NCBI GenBank assembly: GCA_019358975.1
Contig: JAHHIL010000029.1
Coordinates: 1 to 60,828 of the forward strand
Direction: 5' to 3'
Source of the DNA: Trichocoleus desertorum ATA4-8-CV12
GTDB taxonomy: Bacteria; Cyanobacteriota; Cyanobacteriia; FACHB-46
DNA length: 60,828 nucleotides
Of this stretch, positions 10,131 through 17,660 are shown in pieces (the stretch's first letter is position 1; every line of letters begins with the position of its first letter). The notes under the pieces were generated by a model. The model made no database searches and had not been told where the DNA came from. It was given only the letters and a program-made list of their open reading frames with translations. The translations under genes were made by a program, and so were the position numbers.

Positions 10131-10511
10131 CAGATCGGTCGCTTTTTTTCGTTACAGCAAGGTCGCGTCGGTCAATATTTATCGCCGCGAGTTTTGGTCG
10201 TGCGTAGCCCGTTCCAGAAGCTACCAAAATCGGGTGGGCCCACTGCCGCTTGCTACTTTGGTTTTGACAAATTGAGTAAGGCTCAAGCTTTCGCTAAGTA
10301 CCTTTCAGGCTTGGGTTATAACTATCAGCTCCGACGAGGGAAAATGCTGCTTCAGTACGCCTATGAGATCGCTCTACCGCAGCATACTGACCTAGCAAAG
10401 GTGTTGGCTTATTGGGATCGGATGGATGGTAAGCGGCCCAATTTGAGCGTTGATCGAGCTAATATTCGCGATCGCGCCTTGCAAGTGGTGCCTCCTGGAT
10501 TAGCGGCTTAA
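10128..10511 (+). CDS. unknown small basic protein
   Basis: I do not recognise this 127-residue protein. It is basic, soluble and lacks membrane spans. Notable stretches are VVRSPFQKLPKSGGPTAACY and DKLSKAQAFAKYLSGLGYNY, the latter resembling a small alpha/beta fold with a helix. The open frame extends 15 codons upstream to 10083, but that part would translate the shared leader motif, so the ATG at 10128 is preferred. It is the first gene of the small accessory island at 10-13.8 kb. The next gene uses a nearly identical leader, which suggests common regulation. Confidence 0.6.
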   Translation: MQIGRFFSLQQGRVGQYLSPRVLVVRSPFQKLPKSGGPTAACYFGFDKLSKAQAFAKYLSGLGYNYQLRRGKMLLQYAYEIALPQHTDLAKVLAYWDRMDGKRPNLSVDRANIRDRALQVVPPGLAA

Positions 10512-10546
10512 GCGTGGCGTAGCGGGCTTGTTTTCTCTTGAAAGTG

Positions 10547-10596
10547 TTGTGGTAATGCACTACAATAAGGATAGTGATTCAAGTTCTTGCGCCATG
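10547..10596 (+). promoter_or_regulatory. shared leader motif, copy 2
   Basis: Hairpin TTGTGGT (10547-10553) with ACTACAA (10559-10565; one G-T pair), overlapping a TACAAT -10-like box, then AGTGATTCAAGTTCT at 10573-10587, and the ATG at 10594. It is the closest relative of copy 1: both read CTACAATA, four variable bases, then TAGTGA followed by TTCAAGTTCT. Confidence 0.5.
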
Positions 10597-10872
10597 ACTA
10601 AGCACTACATTCTCAGCGTGGACCCAACCGCCAAATATGACTGGGACCGTTGCACCCTCCGCGACCCCATCACCGCCAATCGCCCTGACCTAGCCGAGCT
10701 GATTGCTGAGGCAGTAGGGAAAGCGGCTGGCTCCTATTTGGTAGCGGTCAATATTGAAGTTCAAGTGTTAGAACAAACCGCACCGAATGCTCAAACGAAG
10801 CGTCTGCTTCCGAGTGATCTGGACGCAGCCGTGCGATCGCAGCGAGTGCAGTTAGAAGAATTAGCTGCGTAA
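10594..10872 (+). CDS. unknown small acidic protein
   Basis: A 92-residue protein that I cannot assign. The sequence begins MTKHYILSVDPTAKYDWDRC and ends in a predicted amphipathic helix (SDLDAAVRSQRVQLEELAA). It has no membrane span and no catalytic motif. An in-frame opening reaches back to 10528 through the leader motif, so the ATG at 10594 is chosen. The TnpB element's left end begins within about 20 bases of the stop. Confidence 0.6.
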   Translation: MTKHYILSVDPTAKYDWDRCTLRDPITANRPDLAELIAEAVGKAAGSYLVAVNIEVQVLEQTAPNAQTKRLLPSDLDAAVRSQRVQLEELAA

Positions 10873-10893
10873 TTTAGCTACTAGCGGGGAAGC

Positions 10894-10924
10894 CCCGCGC
10901 TGTACCTGAAAGGTCAGCGTCGGG
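10894..10924 (+). repeat. left-end bulged hairpin of TnpB element
   Basis: CCCGCGCTG (10894-10902) pairs with CAGCGTCGGG (10915-10924), leaving one bulged T on the 3' side. An upper ACCT/AGGT stem is set off by a bulged T and capped by a GAA loop. The right end (12245-12277) repeats this architecture. Confidence 0.7.
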
Positions 10925-11051
10925 ATGAGAAGCGCGTGACTGAGGGTGCGCTGCCTGACCGATTCCGCAGGACAGGGAAGGTAACAGCGCCCGAAGAAAC
11001 ACACTATTTATAGTGCTTATCAGAAATTCAAAAATACGCTAAAATAAGGAC

Positions 11052-12263
11052 GTGCTAAAAGCAACCAAGGTACGAATTTATCCGACTGATGGGCAGGTCA
11101 TTCAGTTGTCCAAAGATTTTGGCGCAACTCGATGGCTCTGGAATCAGTCGCTTTCCTTAATGTCCGCGACCTACAAGGAAACGGGTAAAGGCGTATCTGC
11201 TTACGACATGAAGAAGCGGATACCAGAGCTAAAGAAGGAGTTCGAATGGCTCAAGGAGACTTACTCACAGTGCCTCCAGCAGTCGATCCTGAATCTGTCT
11301 CAAGCGTTTATCAACTTCTTTGAAGGGCGGGCAAAATACCCCACATTCAAAAGCAAGTTTGATAGACAGTCGCTTCAATATCCTGCCAACGTAAAACTTC
11401 ACGGCGATGATGCGATTAAGTTCCCTGGAAATCTAGGCACCGTAAAAGCTAAAATCCATCGCATTTTACCTACAGGCAAGATTAAGACCGTTACGGTATC
11501 TAAGACCCCTGAAGGACACTACTTCGCCTCTTTGTTGATCGATGACGGTACGGCTAAGCCTGAAATCAGCAGCGACGGTAAAGCTGTTGGGATTGACTTG
11601 GGATTGATTGATTTTGCCGTTACTTCCGATGGCTCAAAGTTCTACAATCCCAGGCACCTCAAGAAACATGCCAAGAACTTAAAGCGCAAGCAGCAAAAGC
11701 TATCCAGAAAAACCAAGGGCAGCAAGACTCGCATAAAAGCGCGTCGCCTGGTCGCTAAAGTTCACGGCAAAATTGCCAGAGTCAGAGAAGATTTTCTCCA
11801 CAAACTATCTCGCAAGCTAGTCAACGAAAACCAAGTTGTAGTGGTGGAAAATCTGGCAGTCAAGAACATGGTAAAAAATCATACTCTTGCCAAAGCCATC
11901 AGCGATGCGGGCTGGGGTAAGTTTTGCACCATGCTCAAGTACAAAGCCGAGTTTGACGGCAAAACCTATCTTGAAGTAGACAGATTTTTCCCGTCGTCTC
12001 ATTTGTGTTCAAACACGCTGCTACAAATCCCCAAAATGGATCTCTCTGTCCGCTTCTTTGATTGCCCGCACTGCCAGCAACGGCATGAGCGGGATGTAAA
12101 TGCGGCAATCAATATCAGAAATGAAGGCTTGCGATTACTGGCGTTGGGAATCAGCGCTACTGCCAATCGAGGGAGTGTAAATCCGAAGGGTTCTGGACGT
12201 AAAAAATCCATGAATTCGGAGGTAGCTCCCGTTGAAGTTGGAAGCCCGCGCTCTATCGTTTAG
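11052..12263 (+). CDS. tnpB: RNA-guided TnpB nuclease, IS200/IS605 family
   Basis: TnpB proteins are RNA-guided DNA nucleases, ancestors of Cas12, that use a guide RNA made from the element's right end. This 403-residue protein has the N-terminal helix-turn-helix/OB part (RIYPTDGQVIQLSKDFGATRWLWN) and a split RuvC domain with Asp182 (IDLGLIDFAV), Glu266 (VVVENLAVKNM) and Asp348 (ERDVNAAINI), so catalysis looks intact. The zinc-ribbon is odd: C-terminal Cys338/Cys341 are present, but the N-terminal pair reads Cys319-Ser-Asn-Thr322 rather than CxxC. The start codon is GTG. The stop lies inside the right-end hairpin. Confidence 0.92.
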   Translation: MLKATKVRIYPTDGQVIQLSKDFGATRWLWNQSLSLMSATYKETGKGVSAYDMKKRIPELKKEFEWLKETYSQCLQQSILNLSQAFINFFEGRAKYPTFKSKFDRQSLQYPANVKLHGDDAIKFPGNLGTVKAKIHRILPTGKIKTVTVSKTPEGHYFASLLIDDGTAKPEISSDGKAVGIDLGLIDFAVTSDGSKFYNPRHLKKHAKNLKRKQQKLSRKTKGSKTRIKARRLVAKVHGKIARVREDFLHKLSRKLVNENQVVVVENLAVKNMVKNHTLAKAISDAGWGKFCTMLKYKAEFDGKTYLEVDRFFPSSHLCSNTLLQIPKMDLSVRFFDCPHCQQRHERDVNAAINIRNEGLRLLALGISATANRGSVNPKGSGRKKSMNSEVAPVEVGSPRSIV

Positions 12264-12277
12264 CGATGAGCGTCGGG
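12245..12277 (+). ncRNA. right-end hairpin, probable 3' end of the TnpB guide (omega) RNA
   Basis: CCCGCGCT (12245-12252) pairs with AGCGTCGGG (12269-12277) with a bulged T, and an upper stem ATCG/CGAT has a TTTAG loop. In this family the guide RNA overlaps the 3' end of tnpB and ends at the right boundary, with guide sequence taken from flanking DNA. Here the variable part would begin just after 12280. The RNA itself is inferred, not shown. Confidence 0.5.
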
Positions 12278-12354
12278 TAATTCACGCTGATGCCTATTGC
12301 TCTCCGGGCTGGGTTGCTATTCTCCTCAGCCTCCGATTGATTCCTGACACTCAC

Positions 12355-12388
12355 ATTCAAGTTCTCAGTTTGCTTAGGAAAGATATCT
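12355..12388 (+). promoter_or_regulatory. shared leader motif, copy 3
   Basis: ATTCAAGTTCT at 12355-12365, 23 bases before the ATG at 12389. The TnpB element's right end lies about 75 bases upstream. A purine-rich AGGAAAGA lies between motif and start. Confidence 0.4.
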
Positions 12389-12763
12389 ATGAAATTCAGT
12401 ATTAGTCAGTATCCCGCCGCGATCGCTCAAGCTGCTCAAGCGGTGAATGAGCTAGAACACCAAATTGGGGAAGCCCGCCAGCATATTGCTCGCTTAGAAG
12501 GCAATGCTGACTTGGTCGTGGCGTTTGAAACCAACTTGAAGAATGACAACCAACGCAAGGCGCGCCGCTTCGAAGTGCTGCAAGCAAATCCTGAATATCA
12601 GCATGCGATGGATGCCCTGCTGCGCCTGAGTACCGAGAAATCCAATGCCTTGGCTCATCTAGAGCACTTGCGCAATGAGTTTAGCGTCGCCAAGTTAGAA
12701 GCGCGTCTAGCGATCGCTCAGCAGCTGACTGGCCTAGAGACCCGCGAGTTTGTTGGGCTGTAG
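12389..12763 (+). CDS. unknown coiled-coil protein
   Basis: A 124-residue protein made almost wholly of predicted helix with heptad-like spacing (NELEHQIGEARQHIARLEGN; ALAHLEHLRNEFSVAKLEARL). It has no enzymatic motif or membrane span. I do not recognise a family; the composition resembles small structural or phage-type coiled-coil proteins, but this is only resemblance. It is preceded by the shared ATTCAAGTTCT motif and followed by its own strong terminator, so it is probably a monocistronic unit. Confidence 0.6.
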   Translation: MKFSISQYPAAIAQAAQAVNELEHQIGEARQHIARLEGNADLVVAFETNLKNDNQRKARRFEVLQANPEYQHAMDALLRLSTEKSNALAHLEHLRNEFSVAKLEARLAIAQQLTGLETREFVGL

Positions 12764-12818
12764 TCACCTAAGCGTTAAGCTTCTCTCCTCTCGAAGCAAT
12801 TTTTGAGAGGAATGTAGT

Positions 12819-12848
12819 AGCAGTAGGACCCTTGTCCTGCTGCTTTTT
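12819..12848 (+). terminator. intrinsic terminator
   Basis: AGCAGTAGGAC (12819-12829) pairs with GTCCTGCTGCT (12834-12844) around a 4-base loop, followed by TTTTTT. It ends the transcript of the coiled-coil gene. Confidence 0.85.
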
Positions 12849-12908
12849 TCTTAAATGTTGAACTGTTATTTCTAATTTGATTACTTATAGAAACAAACAG
12901 CAATAAAA

Positions 12909-12955
12909 AAGTGGCCCCCGCCGCGAGGTGAAGGTCACTTAGTGATTCAAGTTCT
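12909..12955 (+). promoter_or_regulatory. hairpin plus shared leader motif, copy 4
   Basis: AAGTGGCC (12909-12916) pairs with GGTCACTT (12933-12940; one G-T pair). Immediately after comes AGTGATTCAAGTTCT (12941-12955), identical over 15 bases to copy 2. The ATG follows 30 bases later behind a strong Shine-Dalgarno sequence (GAGGGAGG, 12975-12982). Confidence 0.5.
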
Positions 12956-12985
12956 TAATTTAAGCCTAGTAGATGAGGGAGGTTT

Positions 12986-13390
12986 ATGCAAGAAAATGTG
13001 GTGGAATTAATCCGAGAGCTGATGAAAACTCAGCAGATGAGCATTCGCAAAATCTCGGCACGAATCGCTAAAGAGCATGGAGGCAGCGCTTTGGGCTATA
13101 CTCAGCAAATTAATCGAATCCTGAATGATTCGGACTACGATCCCAACTTTTCTACCGTTCAAAAAGTGCTTGCTGCTCTCAATTGTTCTTTCTGGCAATT
13201 GACAACCGCTCAGAGAAATTTTGACTTCAAAGCGATAGAAGGACGCTTAGATCGCTTTGATACGGAAATTACAGACCTAAAGTTGGCAGTTGACCAACTT
13301 CGTGGATCAGTTGAAGAATTGGTGCAAGAATTACGGCCTATTCAGCCAGAAGTAAAGCGACCATCAGCTTCTATTCGTTCGTCTAGTTAA
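12986..13390 (+). CDS. XRE-like helix-turn-helix regulator with coiled-coil tail
   Basis: A 134-residue protein. Residues about 1-75 resemble a Cro/C1-type DNA-binding domain (MSIRKISARIAKEHGG, QINRILNDSDYDPNFSTVQKVLAALNCSFWQL). Residues 80-120 form a predicted coiled coil (EGRLDRFDTEITDLKLAVDQLRGSVEELVQEL), likely for oligomerisation. It is the only recognisable regulator in the island and carries the shared leader motif itself, so it is a candidate for binding that motif, which is inference. The following gene starts 7 bases after its stop and is probably co-transcribed. Confidence 0.7.
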   Translation: MQENVVELIRELMKTQQMSIRKISARIAKEHGGSALGYTQQINRILNDSDYDPNFSTVQKVLAALNCSFWQLTTAQRNFDFKAIEGRLDRFDTEITDLKLAVDQLRGSVEELVQELRPIQPEVKRPSASIRSSS

Positions 13391-13397
13391 TTTGATT

Positions 13398-13775
13398 ATG
13401 AATACAATTCTCACGCCGACAGAAATTTCTGATTTTCGCGCCGAACTGAGCGATTATCCCCAGGCTTTAGTCGCTTTAGATGTAGTTGAAGACTGTGAGG
13501 GCGATTTAGAAGATGCCGCGATCGCCCTAGCAATTCATGTCGGGCAGCAACCCACCACATCTGAGGGCTGGATCGCAGGATTGGCGAAGCGCTGGCGACC
13601 TAGGCTGTGCCAAGCTGAATTGCGAGCTGATTTAGAAACTAACCGTGTGGCAACTACCATCACACAGCTAGTCACGACAAATGCTCTACCTTGGGAACTG
13701 GCTACCCTCGTGAGTATCTACGCCGCTAAAGCTGGAATCGATGATTTCTGCAAGCCGCTAGAAGAAAAGCTCTAG
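13398..13775 (+). CDS. conserved cyanobacterial protein of unknown function
   Basis: A 125-residue acidic, helical, soluble protein, with segments such as FRAELSDYPQALVALDVVEDCEGDLEDAAIALAI and WIAGLAKRWRPRLC. I have an impression of this as a conserved cyanobacterial hypothetical but cannot name a domain. The ATG at 13398 is chosen over an in-frame TTG two codons earlier. It sits 7 bases behind the helix-turn-helix gene, so the two form a likely operon. It ends 5 bases before the convergent panB stop. Confidence 0.65.
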   Translation: MNTILTPTEISDFRAELSDYPQALVALDVVEDCEGDLEDAAIALAIHVGQQPTTSEGWIAGLAKRWRPRLCQAELRADLETNRVATTITQLVTTNALPWELATLVSIYAAKAGIDDFCKPLEEKL

Positions 13776-13780
13776 TGCTT

Positions 13781-14572
13781 TTAGGGTTTGGGCTGGTTGG
13801 GAGGAAATTCACGAGATTGCACTTCGGTAGCAAAGGTTTGTACCGCTTGGGTAATGCTCTCTCGTAAGTTGGCGTAGGTTTTGGCGAAGGGGGGTTGCCA
13901 ACTGGAAAGCCCTAGCAAATCCGCTGTGACCAACACCTGACCGTCGCAATGAGGACCAGCACCAATGCCAATAGTCGGAACGGTGAGTTTTTGCGTGATT
14001 TGCTGGGCTAATTCAGTAGGGATATGTTCTAAGACGATCGCGAAGGCTCCTGCTTGCTCAAGGGCGATCGCTTCTGCCAAAATCCGCTCCTTCGCTTCTA
14101 CGGATTTGCCTTGTTGACGATAGCCCAGTTGATGCACTGACTGGGGGGTAAGACCGACATGCCCCATGACTGGGATGCCAACTTGGACTAAATGAGCAAC
14201 GGTATCAGCGATCGCGGGGTAGCCACCTTCTAGTTTCACGGCTTGGGCACCTGTTTCTTTGAGGACTCGCCCTGCTGAGTGAATGGCCTGTTGCCAACTC
14301 TCCTGATAGCTCAAGAAGGGCAAATCCACCACGATCAGCGCTTGCTTCACCCCACGACGGACTGCTTTGGCATGGTGCAGCATTTCTTCTAAAGTGATGG
14401 GCAGGGTGGTGTCGTAGCCTAGCGCCACCATTGCTAGGGAATCTCCGACTAAGAGTACATCGGCCCCCGCTTGATCCAGAATTTGAGCGAAGGCGTAATC
14501 CCAAGCGGTAAGTACGACGATGGGACGACCTTGCTGTTTCCATTGGCTCAATTGCTGGATTTTGACTGTCAT
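13781..14572 (-). CDS. panB: 3-methyl-2-oxobutanoate hydroxymethyltransferase
   Basis: First committed step of pantothenate (coenzyme A) synthesis: transfer of a hydroxymethyl group from 5,10-methylene-THF to 3-methyl-2-oxobutanoate to give ketopantoate. It has 263 residues. Conserved segments are [29 protein letters not shown] (about 21-49), with the Mg-binding Asp, and [19 protein letters not shown]-like and [15 protein letters not shown] near the C-terminus. No panC is adjacent. Confidence 0.96.
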   Translation of the reverse strand: MTVKIQQLSQWKQQGRPIVVLTAWDYAFAQILDQAGADVLLVGDSLAMVALGYDTTLPITLEEMLHHAKAVRRGVKQALIVVDLPFLSYQESWQQAIHSAGRVLKETGAQAVKLEGGYPAIADTVAHLVQVGIPVMGHVGLTPQSVHQLGYRQQGKSVEAKERILAEAIALEQAGAFAIVLEHIPTELAQQITQKLTVPTIGIGAGPHCDGQVLVTADLLGLSSWQPPFAKTYANLRESITQAVQTFATEVQSREFPPNQPKP

Positions 14573-14668
14573 GGTTGTCTGGTTGAACAGGAGATCTAGT
14601 CTTACTTGTTAAGCTGGCGATCGCAACTTGGTGTTTACTTTTGGTCTAAGACCAAGATCTTGGGTGAG

Positions 14669-14706
14669 ACCTAACCCCCAGCCCCTTCCCTGTAGGGAAG
14701 GGGAGT
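14669..14706. repeat. dispersed C-rich repeat, copy A
   Basis: CCTAACCCCCAGCCCCTTCC followed by a short hairpin (CCCCTTCCCT / AGGGAAGGGG). A near-identical copy lies at 43669-43706. Such repeats are common between cyanobacterial genes, and the hairpin could act as a weak terminator for the neighbouring TPR gene or panB. Confidence 0.6.
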
Positions 14707-14720
14707 AGAATTCACGGGTT

Positions 14721-15908
14721 TTAGTCTTTGAAGCTTTTTAGGGCGGATTCGGCCTTTTCTTCGCCTGCTTTGTCACCTTGGCGTTTGAATAAGTCGCGGG
14801 CTTTTTGGAAGGTGTCTTTGGCTTCGTCTAGGCGATCGCGGCCTCTAAGAGCAACGGCTAGGTTATAGACGGTTCTAGCATCATCGGGAGCAGCTTCTAG
14901 AGCTTCGCGATAGGCAACGATCGCTCGCAGGAAGTTTTGCTCTTCTAGGTAAAGGTCGCCAATGGCGGTGTGCGCGTCGGTCAAACTGGGTTTAATGGCC
15001 ACTGCTCGTTGGTAGGCTTGTAAGGCTCCAGTGCGATCGTCTTGGTTTTGCAAAATTTTGCCGATTTGCAGATGGATATCAGCGTTGCGGGGTTCCATCT
15101 GGGCAGCACGTTCTAGGGCAGTAATACCGCCACGGGTATCGCCTTGATTGAGGAACGCAACACCTAGGTTAATTTGTGTGCTGGCCCGGTTGGGGGCGAG
15201 TTGAGCAGCACGTTGTAAGGTAGAGGTCGCTTCTCGATAGCGCTTTTGCTCCAAAAATAAGGAGCCGAGGGCTTCGTAGGCTTTGGCACTGTTGGGATTA
15301 ATGCCAATCACCTTTTGATAAGCGGCGATCGCGTCGTTGTTGTTGCCTTGCCGCGCCAAGACAATCCCAAGCCCTAAATAAGCTTCTGTGTTTTTGCCAT
15401 CTAGCTGAGTGGCTCGCTGATAAGCAGCTGCCGCGCCTGAGTTGTCGCCTGAGCTGGCTAAGCTGTAGCCAAGGGCATACTGAAAGTCGGCGTTTTTCTC
15501 GTCTAGGGCTACGGCTTGACGGTAGGCGGCGGCAGCAGCAGGAAAATTGCCTTGGCGAGCCTGCAAGTAGCCAATCCCGGAGAAAATCTTGGCATTCTTA
15601 CTGTCTAAGCTGGCGGCTTGTTGGTAGGCCGCTAATGCCCCAGAAAAATTCCCAGTGTCAACGAGTTTGCGACCTTCCTGGAGGAGACGGCTGAGTTCTT
15701 GACTGTTGGCACTGCTGGTTTGAGCGATCAGACGGTTGGCGATCAGACGGTTGGCGATCGCTGGGTGCTGGCGGCTTGCTGTCGTTGTCTGCTTTGCTTC
15801 AGCGGCTTGAGTGACGGGTGCAGCTAAGGCCAAGCTGGCTAACCACAGCGTACTCACTGCTAATAGAGTTGGTTTATACACGGCCAATTTCCTAGACGAC
15901 ATTTGCAA
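14721..15908 (-). CDS. exported tetratricopeptide-repeat protein
   Basis: A 395-residue protein with an N-terminal hydrophobic segment (about 10-30, LLAVSTLWLASLALAAPVTQAAEA) that looks like a cleavable signal peptide. It is followed by about eight to nine TPR units from residue 70 on; each has the W/G/Y-A pattern, e.g. AIFSGIGYLQARQGNFPAAAAAY. TPR arrays bind protein partners; here the location would be periplasmic or thylakoid lumen. The segment LIANRLIANRLIAQ (about 51-63) comes from a 15-bp in-frame tandem duplication. Partner and pathway are unknown. Confidence 0.8.
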   Translation of the reverse strand: MQMSSRKLAVYKPTLLAVSTLWLASLALAAPVTQAAEAKQTTTASRQHPAIANRLIANRLIAQTSSANSQELSRLLQEGRKLVDTGNFSGALAAYQQAASLDSKNAKIFSGIGYLQARQGNFPAAAAAYRQAVALDEKNADFQYALGYSLASSGDNSGAAAAYQRATQLDGKNTEAYLGLGIVLARQGNNNDAIAAYQKVIGINPNSAKAYEALGSLFLEQKRYREATSTLQRAAQLAPNRASTQINLGVAFLNQGDTRGGITALERAAQMEPRNADIHLQIGKILQNQDDRTGALQAYQRAVAIKPSLTDAHTAIGDLYLEEQNFLRAIVAYREALEAAPDDARTVYNLAVALRGRDRLDEAKDTFQKARDLFKRQGDKAGEEKAESALKSFKD

Positions 15909-16072
15909 GTGTTAAGGGCTACTGGGATTTCCAAAAAGGATCAGGAAGGAGACTACCGAGATCCGTCGCAAGTTCCACTCGGAGCAAAACTTTTATGATT
16001 GAAACTAGCTGAGGAAGCTGCACCCTGACCTGAAGCTTGAACTTTTTAAGTATTGTTGCAGGAGGACAATTG

Positions 16073-16399
16073 ATGATTTTATCAACAACTGATGTCATTC
16101 AAGGGGCAACTGTCGAAGCGTACTTGGGTATCGTGACCGCTGAAGTGGTCTATGGCAGTAATGCGCTGCGAGATTTTTTTGCGGGAATTCGAGACATTAT
16201 TGGCGGGCGAACAGCTAGCTATGAGCGGGTCTTTGAGCAAGGCCAACGAGACGCACTGGCAGAGCTAGAAAAGCGGGCCGAGCGTTTAGGAGCCAATGCT
16301 GTGATTGGCATCGAGATTGATACAGGCACGATCAGCCTCGACCAGTCTGGAGTTTTGTTGTTGATTACAGCGACCGGAACGGCAATTCGGCTGCGCTAG
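16073..16399 (+). CDS. YbjQ family (UPF0145) protein
   Basis: A 108-residue protein of the YbjQ/UPF0145 family, a small homopentameric fold sometimes labelled heavy-metal-binding, with no settled function. Recognised from ATVEAYLGIVTAEVVYGSNALRDFFAGIRDIIGGRT and GANAVIGIEIDTG. The start at ATG 16073 is set by GGAGG at 16061-16065. The longer open frame to 16037 lacks this signal and is not conserved in style. It is monocistronic and divergent from the TPR gene. Confidence 0.85.
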   Translation: MILSTTDVIQGATVEAYLGIVTAEVVYGSNALRDFFAGIRDIIGGRTASYERVFEQGQRDALAELEKRAERLGANAVIGIEIDTGTISLDQSGVLLLITATGTAIRLR

Positions 16400-17009
16400 G
16401 ACTGAATCACCCTTACTACTAATGGCTGAGAAAGAATTGCTAATTACCACCTTGACTGCCAAAAAACAGTCCAAATTCTACCTAAGGACGTAGAGCTTTT
16501 TTGATAATTGGCTTATCAGCTTTCAAAACTTACTTTACCAGAAGGATAAATTTTAGAATATGTGAACATGAACTCAGGGATAGTAGTTACATTGTGATAG
16601 AGACTACTTTTCGAACTTAATTTGCCGACAATAAGATGGAGGTTTAAAGCTTAATAAAAGAAGTGAAAAAATGTGAAGCTGTCGAGCTAAAGTTAAATTA
16701 GACTCGCCTGAAAGGATTGCTACGGGGGCGATCGCCAACCTTGGTCAAAGCTCCCTAAGACAAATTAAGTTGAGCTAGATGAGAAATCTGGATAAATTAA
16801 TCCCAAAAAGCTAAAAAATTTATGATCCCCACTTTCTCCAGCAAAACTAATTTTAATTTCTATATTTAGAGGGCCAATCTAGCTAAACCCTTATTCCCGG
16901 CGATAGATGCCAGTAGTTGTAGAGACGGCTTAAAGTGAGTTTCAAATGTTGATATTGCTAGAGCAAATACTTTAAGACACTTATACAGTGGGAGGGAAAA
17001 GATAGAGCT
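16400..17009. other. 610-base intergenic stretch, mostly AT-rich
   Basis: No open frame longer than about 60 codons looks coding on either strand. The sequence is AT-rich, with a single HIP1-like GGGGCGATCGCC at about 16725. The last 25 bases contain GGGAGGG upstream of the next ATG, a probable ribosome site. No tRNA, riboswitch or clear terminator was seen. It may hold regulatory sequence for the membrane protein gene downstream. Confidence 0.5.
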
Positions 17010-17660
17010 ATGGCATACACAAATCGGCCAGCAGATAGCGTAGTAGAAAGATCAGCTTACGGTCCAGTGGCTGAGTATCATGATCGAGTCCGTTGGGGTC
17101 CTATTTTGGCAGGTTTGCTCACCGCTTTGGCTAGCCAATTGGTGCTGAGTGCTCTCGGTGCAGCTATTGGGCTATCTAGCATCGCTGGGTCTGGTGCTCC
17201 CCGCTCCAATGCTGGAGATGTTGGAACCGCTGTGGGCATCTGGAGCATTATTAGTTTATTTATTTCTCTGTTTATTGGTGGTTGGATTACAAGTCGCACC
17301 TGTGGTCCCATGAACCGCAGCACGGCTCTGTTAAATGGTGCGATTCTTTGGGCAACAACCCTAGCAATTAGCTCTTGGTTGTTGGCTAGTGGTGTATCTG
17401 GTACTTTTGGTTTGCTAGTGAATAGTGCTGCCGATGCTGCCTCTGCCGCAGCGCAGCCCGGTGGGATTGACATCCCTGACCCAAGCGCTATCCAAAGCCC
17501 TAATCTTTCGACTCAAGGTACTCGCGACTTAGCGGGTAATGCCGCAAAGGCAGGCTGGTCTTTCACCTTTGGCTCCTTGCTCGGTTTGGTAGCTTCGATG
17601 ATTGGTGCTTCTGTGGGTGCTCGTAGTCCTCGAACCAACGGCAATCACCAGCACAGCTAG
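17010..17660 (+). CDS. predicted membrane protein, PhnA-like/DUF family
   Basis: A 216-residue integral membrane protein with about four spans: near 30-52 (WGPILAGLLTALASQLVLSA), 75-95 (IWSIISLFISLFIGGWI), 108-125, and 185-205 near the C-terminus. The opening DRVRWGPILAGL...LSALGAAIGLS resembles proteins labelled PhnA-like, whose function is unknown. A Pro/Asp-rich loop lies between the last two spans. It stands alone with a good ribosome-binding site (GGGAGGG, about 15 bases before ATG). Confidence 0.65.
   Translation: MAYTNRPADSVVERSAYGPVAEYHDRVRWGPILAGLLTALASQLVLSALGAAIGLSSIAGSGAPRSNAGDVGTAVGIWSIISLFISLFIGGWITSRTCGPMNRSTALLNGAILWATTLAISSWLLASGVSGTFGLLVNSAADAASAAAQPGGIDIPDPSAIQSPNLSTQGTRDLAGNAAKAGWSFTFGSLLGLVASMIGASVGARSPRTNGNHQHS

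Larger units (their letters stand above)
10885..12280 (+). mobile_element. IS200/IS605-type element carrying tnpB only (IS1341-like)
   Basis: A single-ORF TnpB element without tnpA. Its boundaries are inferred from matching structured ends. The left end has GGAAGCCCC leading into a bulged hairpin (10894-10924). The right end has GGAAGCCC leading into the same hairpin shape (12245-12277), which overlaps the tnpB stop codon. Between the left hairpin and tnpB, a further stem (GCGCTG near 10940 with CAGCGC near 10987) makes the leader highly structured. Without tnpA it would need a TnpA in trans, for example from another IS605 copy. No target duplication is expected for this class. Confidence 0.7.

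Noticed and set aside
10885-11051. Structured RNA gene such as RNase P RNA or 6S RNA before tnpB
   Set aside because: Too short, no conserved core of either RNA, and the sequence is explained as the structured left end of the TnpB element.
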